From Novosphingobium profundi (GTDB lineage Bacteria; Pseudomonadota; Alphaproteobacteria; Sphingomonadales; Sphingomonadaceae): a DNA stretch of 64,000 nucleotides. Both the position numbers and the translations under genes were made by a program. The notes under the pieces were generated by a model. It saw nothing but the letters and a program-made list of their open reading frames with translations, did no database searches and had not been told where the DNA came from. The stretch lies in the NCBI RefSeq assembly GCF_020524485.1, contig NZ_JAIVLF010000003.1, positions 124,001 through 188,000 of the forward strand, written 5' to 3'. Positions 8,321-16,421 of the stretch are shown piece after piece. Position 1 is the stretch's first letter. Every line of letters starts with the position of its first letter.

Positions 8321-10636
8321 ATGAATAACCGGAAGGTATCGGGGCAGGCGCTCTGCGCGATTGTCATGGCGGGGGCTCTGTCGGCGGGCGTGGTGGGCGC
8401 GGTGGGAAGCGCTCCGGCGCTGGCGCGTGAGGACGTGGCGCAGGCCTATCCGCTTGATCCACAGACAAGCCCTTATGCCCGGGCCCCGGCCGAGGAGCGT
8501 GCGGCGATGAAGGCGCAGTTCGAGCAACTGCAGCGCACGTTCACATCCCGCAATGCCCAAGCGCACATGTCCGGTTACGAGCAACTGGCCCGCAAGGGCT
8601 ACCCCGATGCACTGGCCGCCGTCGGATCCAGCTACCAGTTCGGGACCTACGGATATCGCAAGGATCTGAAACGGGCTCGGCGCCTGATCCTTGCCAGTGT
8701 CGAAGCGGGCAGCACATATGGGATGCATGGGCTCGCCTCGATGGTGGGCATCCCGGAATCCGATGTTAAGTTCGGGGTTTCCTACAAGAGCGTTGCTTCG
8801 ATGCACTTCTGGCACCTGGAGGCCGCTCGGAAGGGTAACAGGGGGGCCCAGGTCCAGGTTGGAATGCGCAATTTTGAGAGCCAGACGGAGAGTACCGGTG
8901 GCGTCTCGAACGCGGATCTCGCCTATTACTGGCTGATGCGGGCGCATGAAAACGCTGCGGCTGCGGGTGACAAGGGCGTCCTCTCTCTGACCGAGAGCCT
9001 GATCGGTCAACTGGGCCATACCGTGGGCAACCCGCCGCTGAGCGACTTTCCTGCGGACTATGGCGGCACTTCGGTTCCCGCCATGCGTGAACTGGAGCTC
9101 GCCAGGGTGCGGGAAGACCGCAAGGCCGTGGCGGCCGCACAGGCGAAGCTGGAGCAGGCGGGGCTGAGTGAGCAGAGCTACCTTGCGAACCTGGGGGTCG
9201 TGCCGCAGCCATCCGTGGCCGCTCTGCAGCGCGCGCATGAGCAAAGGCTTGCGCAGGCGCGGGACAAGGAGGCGGCCCGGAAAGCGCGGATCGCTGCGGC
9301 CGATGCGAGGAAGGCAGCTGCCGTGAAGCCGGCCGTAGCCAAGGCGAGCCCGGCCAAGGCATCTCCGGCCAAGGTGCAGGAGGCGAAGGTCGCGGCAGGG
9401 GTCTCCCATGCGCAGGTGATGGCCGCGATCACGGCAAAGGACATGAGTGCACTGCAGGACATGCGCGAGGCGGGGATATTCAAGGAACGTGAACACGAGG
9501 GGCACCTGACGCTCGACTACGCCATCGCGGCGGTGCAGACGAAGGACCTTGATGTGGTGCGGATGGTGGCCAGCCGCGCCAACCAGGCGCAGACCTTCAA
9601 GCCGCACTCCCGGACGCTCTATCATCTGGTGGAGCAGGCGCGAACGCGTGCGATGTGGGCCAGCAACACGCAGGCGGCCTTCGATACGCCGGCCATCAAG
9701 GGGGCATACGAAATGGAGTTCCTGCGCAAGCTGAAAGAGGTTCTGCGCCTTGCAGGGGCCAACACGAGCGCGCAGGATCGCTACAAGCTCACCGCCTACG
9801 ATCTGGCGGAGCAGGAAAACAACTCTCTGTGGGAGAAGCAGGAGACGCGCCGGACGGGCCTGAACCGGTTCGAACGCGCAAGGCAGGCGGCGGCGAAACG
9901 GAAGGCGGAGCGGGCCGCGCAAGCGCGGCGCTGGGAGCGCGAGCAGGCCGAGTCGCGGCGGCGCGGTGCGGCCCGGGTGGCGGCCCTGCGCGCCCAGACG
10001 GCGGATTTCCTTGGCCAGATGTCGCGCAACACGACCAGCGCGGCGCAGTACGAGCGTGACTATCGTCAGCGGTTGGCGCGCAACAGGGCCAGGTCGCGCC
10101 AGCAGGCGGCACCATCCTCCTCGTCCTCGTCGTCATCCTCTTCGCGCAGCAGTCGTTCGACGAGCTCCAGTGCCGCGCCCTCCTCCTCGAACCGTTCGCG
10201 CACGGCGCTGACCAAGCAGCCGACCCGGCCTTCACAGAGCACCGCAAGCCGCAGCAGCTCGGTGCCCTCGCGCACGACGGTGTCGCGGCCGACGCCTGCG
10301 CGGTCCTCGTCGAGCTCGTCGTCGTCCTCATCCACCTCGCGCGCGCCGGACTGGAGCGGCAGCGCCCTCAGCGCCTGCTACCGCGAGGCCGAGCGCACCA
10401 GTACGATGGGGCCGAGCGACGGGCTGAAGGAGGCGATCAAGGCCTTCAAGATCGGGTGCGACGTGGTCCACCTGCTCGAGTTCTCGACCGCCGGGACCGA
10501 CCGGGTCTACTGCGGCAAGTCCGGGGATTTTCCCGCCAAGGCGCAAGGGCGGCTGGCCGATGCGGGCCTGCGCGGATACCTGCCCTACGCCCAGCGCGCC
10601 TGGAACGTGTGGGTGAACAAGCGCGGGTGCATGTAG
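8321..10636 (+). CDS. Secreted Sel1-like, Ser-rich protein of unknown function
   Basis: Exported protein of 771 aa that I cannot name. A signal peptide ends near APALARED (about residue 30). Residues about 85-220 resemble Sel1/TPR-like helical repeats (ALAAVGSSYQFGTYGYRKDLKRA-type). A charged, coiled-coil-prone stretch follows, with an Ala/Lys-rich segment (about 310-350), then ankyrin-like helices (about 370-420). After an Arg/Ala-rich helix comes a low-complexity serine-rich linker (about 600-690) and a compact C-terminal domain with four cysteines (CYREAER, GCD, YCGK, RGCM). The start at 8321 is preferred over 8276 because GGGGAC precedes it and it begins the signal peptide. It stands alone between REP-like repeats. 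A scaffold or envelope adhesion role is possible but unproven. Confidence 0.8.
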   Translation: MNNRKVSGQALCAIVMAGALSAGVVGAVGSAPALAREDVAQAYPLDPQTSPYARAPAEERAAMKAQFEQLQRTFTSRNAQAHMSGYEQLARKGYPDALAAVGSSYQFGTYGYRKDLKRARRLILASVEAGSTYGMHGLASMVGIPESDVKFGVSYKSVASMHFWHLEAARKGNRGAQVQVGMRNFESQTESTGGVSNADLAYYWLMRAHENAAAAGDKGVLSLTESLIGQLGHTVGNPPLSDFPADYGGTSVPAMRELELARVREDRKAVAAAQAKLEQAGLSEQSYLANLGVVPQPSVAALQRAHEQRLAQARDKEAARKARIAAADARKAAAVKPAVAKASPAKASPAKVQEAKVAAGVSHAQVMAAITAKDMSALQDMREAGIFKEREHEGHLTLDYAIAAVQTKDLDVVRMVASRANQAQTFKPHSRTLYHLVEQARTRAMWASNTQAAFDTPAIKGAYEMEFLRKLKEVLRLAGANTSAQDRYKLTAYDLAEQENNSLWEKQETRRTGLNRFERARQAAAKRKAERAAQARRWEREQAESRRRGAARVAALRAQTADFLGQMSRNTTSAAQYERDYRQRLARNRARSRQQAAPSSSSSSSSSSRSSRSTSSSAAPSSSNRSRTALTKQPTRPSQSTASRSSSVPSRTTVSRPTPARSSSSSSSSSSTSRAPDWSGSALSACYREAERTSTMGPSDGLKEAIKAFKIGCDVVHLLEFSTAGTDRVYCGKSGDFPAKAQGRLADAGLRGYLPYAQRAWNVWVNKRGCM

Positions 10637-10640
10637 GAAA

Positions 10641-10716
10641 CCTCACCTTTCGCGCGCCACCGTGGCGGCGAAAGGTGAGGTCGCCCGTTTTGGGGTCAAG
10701 GGGCGATGGCCCCTTG
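10641..10716. repeat. REP-like element with long inverted repeat plus hairpin
   Basis: Starts 4 bases after the stop of the Ser-rich protein gene. 10641-10680 is an inverted repeat with perfect 13-base arms (CCTCACCTTTCGC / GCGAAAGGTGAGG) and a further pairing centre. After GTCGCCCGTTTTGGGGT comes a second hairpin at 10697-10716, CAAGGGGC-GATG-GCCCCTTG, followed by AAAA. The second part is shared almost exactly with 39381-39415 and 52948-52983, so this is a member of a dispersed family. It sits between two convergent genes and could also act as a bidirectional terminator. Confidence 0.7.
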
Positions 10717-10731
10717 AAAACGCCTTCTTCT

Positions 10732-12390
10732 TCAGCGCTGCGTGGTCTGCCAGTTCGCGCTGCGCACAAAGGGCATCTCGCTGGCCGCCAGCGTCTCGCG
10801 GCCCATCACGAGGTCCGCGCCGCGTTCGGCGAGCATGATCGTGGGCGCGTTGAGGTTGCCGGTGGTGATCGCGGGCATGGCCGAGCTGTCGATCACGCGC
10901 AGGCCCTGAACGCCGCGCACGCGCAGCTCAGGGTCAAGCACCGCCATCGGATCGCCCTGTGCGCCCATCTTGCAGGTGCACGAGGGGTGGTAGGCGCTTT
11001 CCACGTTGTCACGCACGAAGGCGTCGATCTGTTCGTCGGTCACGACATCGGCGCCGGGCTGCATCTCGCGTCCGGTGTAGGGGGCAAGGGCTTCCTGCGC
11101 AAAGATCTCGCGGGTGAGGCGCACGCAGGCGCGCATCTCTTCCCAGTCCTCGGCGTGGCTCATGTAGTTGAAGCGGATTTCGGGCGTGTCGAGCGCACCG
11201 GCCGAGCGCAGCCGCACCGTGCCCCGGCTCTTCGAGCGCATCGGGCCAACGTGGGCCTGGTAGCCGTGGCGGTCGGCCATCGAGGAGCCGTCATAGGACA
11301 CCGCGAGCGGCAGGAAGTGGTACTGGATGTCCGGGTACTCGATCCCCGCGCGCGAGCGGATGAAGCCGCAGCTCTCGAAGTGGTTGGTCGCGCCAAGCCC
11401 TTCCTTGAGCGCCAGCCACTGCGCGCCGATGCGCGCCTTGGCGATCGGGCCCATGGCCGAGAACAGCGTGATCGGCTGGGTGCATTCCATCTGGAAGTAG
11501 AATTCCAGGTGATCCTGCAGGTTCTCACCCACGCCGGGCAGGTCCTGGACGACCTCGATGCCAAGGTTCTTCAATTGCTCGGCCGCGCCGATGCCCGAGC
11601 GCTGGAGGAGCGTGGGCGAATTGATCGGGCCGCTTGCCACGATGACCTCGCGCGCGGCGCGCACTTCGCGCACTTCGCCGCCCTGCACATAGCGCACGCC
11701 GACCGCGCGCGTGCCCTCGAACAGCAGCTTGTCGGCGAGCGCGTGGGTCTCGACCGTCAGGTTGCGGCGCTTCATCGCGGGCTTGAGATAGGCGTTGGCC
11801 GCGCTCCAGCGGCGGCCCTTGTGGACGGTCATGTCCATCCGGCCAAAGCCTTCCTGCTGCGCGCCGTTGTAGTCCGCCGTGAAGGGGTAGCCGGCCTGCT
11901 GCGCGGCTTCGGCGAACTTGGAGTAGAGCGGATTCTTCAGCGTCCCGTACTTCGTGTTGAGCGGGCCATTGCCGCCCCGGTAGGCATCGCCGCCTTCCTG
12001 GCGCGTTTCGGCGCGCTGGAAGTAGGGAAGGACGTGGGCGTAGTCCCACCCTTGCGCGCCCAGGTTGTGCCAGCGCTCGAAGTCCATCGGGTTGCCGCGC
12101 ACGTAGACCATGCCGTTGATCGAGGACGAGCCGCCCAGCACCTTGCCGCGCGGGGTGTGCATGCGCCGCCCGCCCAGGTGCTCCTCGGGCTCCGAATAAT
12201 AGCGCCAGTCGTACTTCTTCATGTTCATCGGGTAGGACAGGGCGCTGGGCATCTGGATCAGTACCGAGCGGTCCGACCCGCCGAATTCGAGCACCAGGAC
12301 GGTGGTCTTGCCGTCCGCGCTCAGCCGGTCGGCCAGCACGCAGCCGGCCGAGCCGGCGCCCACGATGACGTAGTCGAATTGCGCGTTCAT
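10732..12390 (-). CDS. betA: Choline dehydrogenase
   Basis: FAD-dependent GMC-family oxidoreductase, 552 aa, the usual BetA length. It oxidises choline to betaine aldehyde (and can carry on to betaine) at the membrane. The N-terminal ADP-binding motif is VIVGAGSAGCVLADRL. GMC signature 1 lies around GKVLGGSSSINGMVY, signature 2 around ASGPINSPTLLQRSGIG, and the catalytic His is in HPSCTCKMG near residue 470. It lies 41 bases downstream of the BetI-BetB fusion gene and divergent from a choline/betaine ABC transporter, which makes BetA the best call among GMC enzymes. Confidence 0.95.
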   Translation of the reverse strand: MNAQFDYVIVGAGSAGCVLADRLSADGKTTVLVLEFGGSDRSVLIQMPSALSYPMNMKKYDWRYYSEPEEHLGGRRMHTPRGKVLGGSSSINGMVYVRGNPMDFERWHNLGAQGWDYAHVLPYFQRAETRQEGGDAYRGGNGPLNTKYGTLKNPLYSKFAEAAQQAGYPFTADYNGAQQEGFGRMDMTVHKGRRWSAANAYLKPAMKRRNLTVETHALADKLLFEGTRAVGVRYVQGGEVREVRAAREVIVASGPINSPTLLQRSGIGAAEQLKNLGIEVVQDLPGVGENLQDHLEFYFQMECTQPITLFSAMGPIAKARIGAQWLALKEGLGATNHFESCGFIRSRAGIEYPDIQYHFLPLAVSYDGSSMADRHGYQAHVGPMRSKSRGTVRLRSAGALDTPEIRFNYMSHAEDWEEMRACVRLTREIFAQEALAPYTGREMQPGADVVTDEQIDAFVRDNVESAYHPSCTCKMGAQGDPMAVLDPELRVRGVQGLRVIDSSAMPAITTGNLNAPTIMLAERGADLVMGRETLAASEMPFVRSANWQTTQR

Positions 12391-12431
12391 GAAGGTGTCT
12401 CTGTCCGTTTGTCGGTCTTGTCGGTCGGGGC

Positions 12432-14462
12432 TCAGTAGGGGGCGTCGACATCGCCCTTGGCGACGTAGACGCTCTTGAGCTGGGTGTAGTGCTCGATCGC
12501 GGCGAGGCCGTTCTCGCGCCCAACGCCCGAGTTCTTGTAGCCACCGAAGGGCAGTTCGATGGGGGTGACGTTGTAGTCGTTGATCCAGCAGCTCCCGGCC
12601 TGAAGCGCGGCGATCACGGTGTGCGCGCGCATCAGGTCGCGGGTGAAGACGCCCGCGGCAAGCCCGAACTCGGTGTCGTTGGCGCGCGCGATCACTTCCT
12701 CTTCGGTGTCGAAGGGCAGGAGCAGCATGACCGGGCCGAAGACCTCGTCGCGCACGATCGAGGCGCTGTCGTCCTCGGCCTGGAACACGGTCGGCTCGAC
12801 ATAGTAGCCGCGATCGTACTCACCGCCGGTGAGGCGCTCGCCGCCCATCAGCAGCTTGACGCCCTCGCGCTTGGCACGCGCGATGTGGCCCAGCACCAGG
12901 TCCAGCTGGACCCTGCTGACAAGCGGGCCCAGGTGCGTTTCGGGATTGAACGGATCACCGATGCGCAGTGCCTTGGTGCGCTTTTCCAGTCGGGCGAGGA
13001 AGTCCTTCAGCACCGAGCGATGGACGAAGACGCGTGTCCCGTTCGAGCAGATCTGTCCGGTCGAGTAGAAGTTTGCCATCATCGCGCCGCTCACCGCGTT
13101 GTCGAGATCGGCGTCCTCGAAGACGATCAGCGGGCTCTTGCCGCCCAGCTCCAGCGTCGTGGGCTTGAGGCCCTTGGCGGCCTCGCCCATGACGAGGCGG
13201 CCGGTGGGAACAGAGCCCGTCAGCGAGACCTTGGCGATGCCCGGGTGCGCAATCAGCGAACGGCCGGTTTCGCCATAGCCTTGCGCGACCTGGAACACGC
13301 CCTCGGGAAGGCCGGCTTCGCGGAAGATGCCTTCCAGTTCCATCGCCGTCATCGGGGTCTGCTCGGCGGGCTTGAAGATGAGCGCGTTGCCACAGGCGAG
13401 CGCGGGCGCGGCCTTCCAGCAGGCGATCTGCATGGGGTAGTTCCACGCGCCGATCCCGGCGCATACGCCGAGCGGTTCGCGGCGGGTGTAGCCGAAGGCC
13501 GCGGCGCCCAGATCCAGGAACTGGCCCGCCACGGTCGAGGCGATGCCGCCGTAGTATTCCAGGCAATCCGCGCCCGAGATGATGTCGACCGCCTTGGTTT
13601 CCTGCACCGGCTTGCCGGTGTTGCGGGTCTCGATCTCGGCAAGCTCATCGTTGCGCTCGCGCAGGATGTCGCTGGTGCGGCGCAGCACGCGGCCACGCTC
13701 GGTGCCGCTCAGCGCGGCCCATTCGCGCTGGCCATCCTGCGCCTTGGCGACCATGCGGTCGATGTCCTGGGCACTGGCGACGGGCAGGTCGGCGATGGTT
13801 TCGCCAGTGGCCGGGTTCACCGGACGCACGGTGGCGGGAACCGAGGCGGCGGCGATGGGGTGGCGCGCCAGCGAATCCTCGACCACGAAATTGAGCATCT
13901 CGCGCGCGGCTTCGGGGTCGACCTCGTTCCAGCCCGAGAGCGCGCCGCGCAGCCACACGCCGTCGATCATGGCGGCGATGAGGGCGGCGGTCTTGCGCGC
14001 TTCCTCGGGCGTTTCCATGGCGCGCAGCGCGTGGGTGAGGTTGGAGAGCATGCGCTTCTGGTAGGCGCGTTGCACGCGGTGGAGGCGCGGGTGCTGCAGC
14101 GCCTGGCCCCAGAAGGCGAGCCAGGCCATGCTGGTGCGCAGGTCGATCTCGGTGCGCGAGAGCGAAGCATCGATCACCGCCTGGACGCGCGCGCGCGGGC
14201 TGTCGGCGGCGACCATGCGCATGCGCACCGCATCGCCGTGGCGGAAGGCGAGTGCGCGGAACGCGGCTTCGAGAAGGCCGTTCTTGTCCTTGAAGTAATG
14301 CGCGACAAGGCCGGGCGAGACGTCGGCGCGCTTGCCGATCTCGGCGAGCGTGGTGCCGGTGAAGCCCACTTCGGCGAGCGAATCGATTGTCATCTCGATC
14401 AGCTGGCGCGCGCGGGCATCGTGCCTTGACGGAGCTTTCGTTGTCGCCGAACCTGTTGCCAT
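12432..14462 (-). CDS. BetI-BetB fusion: TetR-type choline regulator fused to betaine aldehyde dehydrogenase
   Basis: One uninterrupted 676-codon frame. Residues 1-203 are a BetI-type TetR repressor: helix-turn-helix around TTLAEIGKRADVSPGLVAHYF (38-57), then BetI-typical WLAFWG (114-119) and LIAAMIDGVWLRGALSG (161-177). After a short linker (about 204-214) an aldehyde dehydrogenase begins at RPVNPATGE, with LELGGKSP (Glu438), the catalytic Cys472 in GQICSNGT and a full C-terminus to the stop. Free BetB usually has about 20 residues before NPATGE; here they are missing. In-frame GTG codons exist near the junction but no Shine-Dalgarno precedes them. In most bacteria betI and betB are separate adjacent genes. 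The product would couple choline sensing/repression to NAD(P)-dependent betaine synthesis. Confidence 0.88.
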   Translation of the reverse strand: MATGSATTKAPSRHDARARQLIEMTIDSLAEVGFTGTTLAEIGKRADVSPGLVAHYFKDKNGLLEAAFRALAFRHGDAVRMRMVAADSPRARVQAVIDASLSRTEIDLRTSMAWLAFWGQALQHPRLHRVQRAYQKRMLSNLTHALRAMETPEEARKTAALIAAMIDGVWLRGALSGWNEVDPEAAREMLNFVVEDSLARHPIAAASVPATVRPVNPATGETIADLPVASAQDIDRMVAKAQDGQREWAALSGTERGRVLRRTSDILRERNDELAEIETRNTGKPVQETKAVDIISGADCLEYYGGIASTVAGQFLDLGAAAFGYTRREPLGVCAGIGAWNYPMQIACWKAAPALACGNALIFKPAEQTPMTAMELEGIFREAGLPEGVFQVAQGYGETGRSLIAHPGIAKVSLTGSVPTGRLVMGEAAKGLKPTTLELGGKSPLIVFEDADLDNAVSGAMMANFYSTGQICSNGTRVFVHRSVLKDFLARLEKRTKALRIGDPFNPETHLGPLVSRVQLDLVLGHIARAKREGVKLLMGGERLTGGEYDRGYYVEPTVFQAEDDSASIVRDEVFGPVMLLLPFDTEEEVIARANDTEFGLAAGVFTRDLMRAHTVIAALQAGSCWINDYNVTPIELPFGGYKNSGVGRENGLAAIEHYTQLKSVYVAKGDVDAPY

Positions 14463-14474
14463 GATCTTGTCCTG

Positions 14475-14488
14475 AATGACCGTTCAAT
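14475..14488. promoter_or_regulatory. Candidate BetI operator in divergent bet/cho promoter region
   Basis: AATGACCGTTCAAT matches 12 of 14 positions of a perfect ATTGAACGTTCAAT palindrome, which is how I recall the BetI-box core. It lies 13-26 bases upstream of the betI-betB start codon. Choline-responsive autoregulation through the TetR domain encoded next to it is the simplest reading. The consensus is from memory and was not searched. Confidence 0.5.
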
Positions 14489-14555
14489 TGATTTGAGCGT
14501 CAGCTATACCTCTCTCCGCGCCATTGCAAGTCTTGGCTGAAAAAGGTGGAAGGTT

Positions 14556-14579
14556 GCCATTGAATAAGCCTTCAATGGC
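14556..14579. promoter_or_regulatory. Perfect palindrome near the transporter start, second operator candidate
   Basis: GCCATTGAA (14556-14564) and TTCAATGGC (14571-14579) form perfect 9-base arms around TAAGCC, ending 39 bases before the transporter ATG. The inner half-sites ATTGAA and TTCAAT are those of the BetI-like box at 14475, but spaced by 6 rather than 2 bases. It may be a second BetI site serving the plus-strand promoter, or a hairpin in its leader. Confidence 0.5.
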
Positions 14580-14618
14580 GTTATAGGCACAGGGCATCAC
14601 GCGAATTCAAGGAAGCCT

Positions 14619-16421
14619 ATGCGCCGTCTGGCAACGCGACTTCTCCTGGCCCTGGGCCTCCTCTGCAGCTTCGTCCTGGGATCGACCGCCGCAAGTGCGG
14701 CCGCCGATCCCCCGGCGTGCCGCGCGGTGCGCCTCGCCGACGTAGGCTGGACAGATGTCACCGCGACGACAAGCGTCGCCTCCGAGGTCCTGCGCGAGAT
14801 CGGCTACAAACCGACCACGCGCGTGCTCTCGGTGCCGGTCACCTTCAACGGCATGGCGCGCGGCGATGTCGACATTTTCCTCGGCAACTGGATGCCTGCG
14901 CAAAAGAGCCTGATCCAGGGGCACATCGAGGACGGCACGCTTGAACGCGTGCGCGCCAATCTCGTCGATGCGCGCTACACGCTGGCGGTCCCGGACTACC
15001 TCTACGAAGAGGGCCTCCAGAGTTTTGCCGACATCGCGCGCTTTGCCGATGAACTGGACCACAAGATCTACGGCATTGAGCCGGGCAACGATGGCAACCA
15101 GCTGGTCATCGACATGATCGGGCGGGGCGCCTTCGACACCGGCGACTTCCAGGTGGTCGAGAGCAGCGAGCAGGGCATGCTCTCCGAGGTCGAGCGCGCG
15201 GTGAAGGAACAGCGCGCCATCGTCTTCCTCGGCTGGCAGCCGCACCCGATGAACGAACGCTTCGACATGAAGTACCTGGCGGGCGGCGACGATGTCTTCG
15301 GTCCCAACTTCGGCGGCGCGACGGTGAGCACCATCGTGCGGCGGGGCTACCGCGAGGAATGCCCCAACCTTGGCCGCTTCCTTGAAAACCTCTCCTTCGA
15401 GGTCGAGGAAGAGAACGCGCTGATGGGCCGCATCGAAGGCGGCGCCAATCCGCAGGACGCGGCGCGCGCGTGGATCGCACAGAACCCGCACCGCGTGGCG
15501 CAGTGGCTCGACGGCGTCACCACCTTCGCAGGCGAGCCGGCCGAGGCGGCCATCAAGGCGAGCAAGCAGGCTGGCCCCACGGGCTCGTGGCTGACCGCCA
15601 ACAAGATCCCGGTCGGTGCCTCGATTGCCGTTGCGGTGGACTGGATCAAGGCGCACAGCGGCCTTCTCGACATCGTCTCGGGCGCGGTGAGCGCGGGCGT
15701 CGATGGGCTGACCGGCGTGCTCCACGCCGTGCCGCCGCTCCTCTTTGTGGCGCTGGCGACCGTGCTCACCTGGTTCCTGCGCAAGTCCTACGGGTTCACG
15801 GCCTTCGTGCCGCTCGCGCTGCTCTTCATCATCAATCAGGGCTACTGGGACGAGACGGTCGATACGCTCGCGCTCGTGGTCTTTGCCGCGGCAACCTCGA
15901 CCGTGATCGGCGTTCCCATCGGCATCTGGGCCGGGCATCGCCCGCGCGCGTACGAATACCTGCGCTCGGTGCTGGACCTGATGCAGACGCTGCCGACCTT
16001 CGTTTACCTGATCCCGACGCTGGTGATCTTCGGGCTGGGCGTGGTGCCGGGCCTCATCTCCACGATCATCTTCTCGCTGCCCGCGCCGATCCGCCTGACC
16101 CAGCTGGGCATCGCGTCCGTCCCGCGCCCGCTGATCGAGGCGGGCGAGAGCTTTGGTGCGACGAAGCGCCAGCTCCTCTTCAAGATCGAGCTTCCGGCCG
16201 CCGCCGGATCGATCCTGGCGGGCGTCACGCAGTGCATCATGCTCAGCCTCTCGATGGTCGTCATCGCCGCGCTGGTGGGCGCAGGCGGCCTGGGTGTGCC
16301 GGTGGTGCGCGCGCTCAACACCGTGCAGGTGGGCATGGGCTTCGAGGCGGGCTTCGCCATCGTCCTGCTCGCCATCATTCTCGACCGCGTGACCCGGCGC
16401 GAAACCAAGGGAGACAGCTGA
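14619..16421 (+). CDS. Choline/betaine ABC transporter, fused binding protein-permease
   Basis: Fusion of a periplasmic substrate-binding protein and a membrane permease, 600 aa. Residues 1-28 are a signal peptide/anchor (ends TAASAAAD). Residues about 35-310 are an OpuAC/ChoX-type binding domain (ADVGWTDVTAT, FLGNWMPAQ, FLGWQPHPMN). Residues about 365-595 hold a ProW/ChoW-type permease with several helices and an EAGESFGATKRQLLFKIELP coupling loop, the EAA motif that contacts the ATPase. Most choline systems encode ChoX and ChoW separately. The stop overlaps the ATPase start (TGATG). Divergent from betI-betB/betA with two candidate operators between, so it probably imports choline or betaine for osmoprotection. 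Confidence 0.9.
   Translation: MRRLATRLLLALGLLCSFVLGSTAASAAADPPACRAVRLADVGWTDVTATTSVASEVLREIGYKPTTRVLSVPVTFNGMARGDVDIFLGNWMPAQKSLIQGHIEDGTLERVRANLVDARYTLAVPDYLYEEGLQSFADIARFADELDHKIYGIEPGNDGNQLVIDMIGRGAFDTGDFQVVESSEQGMLSEVERAVKEQRAIVFLGWQPHPMNERFDMKYLAGGDDVFGPNFGGATVSTIVRRGYREECPNLGRFLENLSFEVEEENALMGRIEGGANPQDAARAWIAQNPHRVAQWLDGVTTFAGEPAEAAIKASKQAGPTGSWLTANKIPVGASIAVAVDWIKAHSGLLDIVSGAVSAGVDGLTGVLHAVPPLLFVALATVLTWFLRKSYGFTAFVPLALLFIINQGYWDETVDTLALVVFAAATSTVIGVPIGIWAGHRPRAYEYLRSVLDLMQTLPTFVYLIPTLVIFGLGVVPGLISTIIFSLPAPIRLTQLGIASVPRPLIEAGESFGATKRQLLFKIELPAAAGSILAGVTQCIMLSLSMVVIAALVGAGGLGVPVVRALNTVQVGMGFEAGFAIVLLAIILDRVTRRETKGDS

Noticed and set aside
8066..9922. 618-codon minus-strand frame opposite the Ser-rich protein
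   Set aside because: Arg/Leu/His-rich shadow frame without a ribosome-binding site or domain; the plus-strand gene has signal peptide and repeats.
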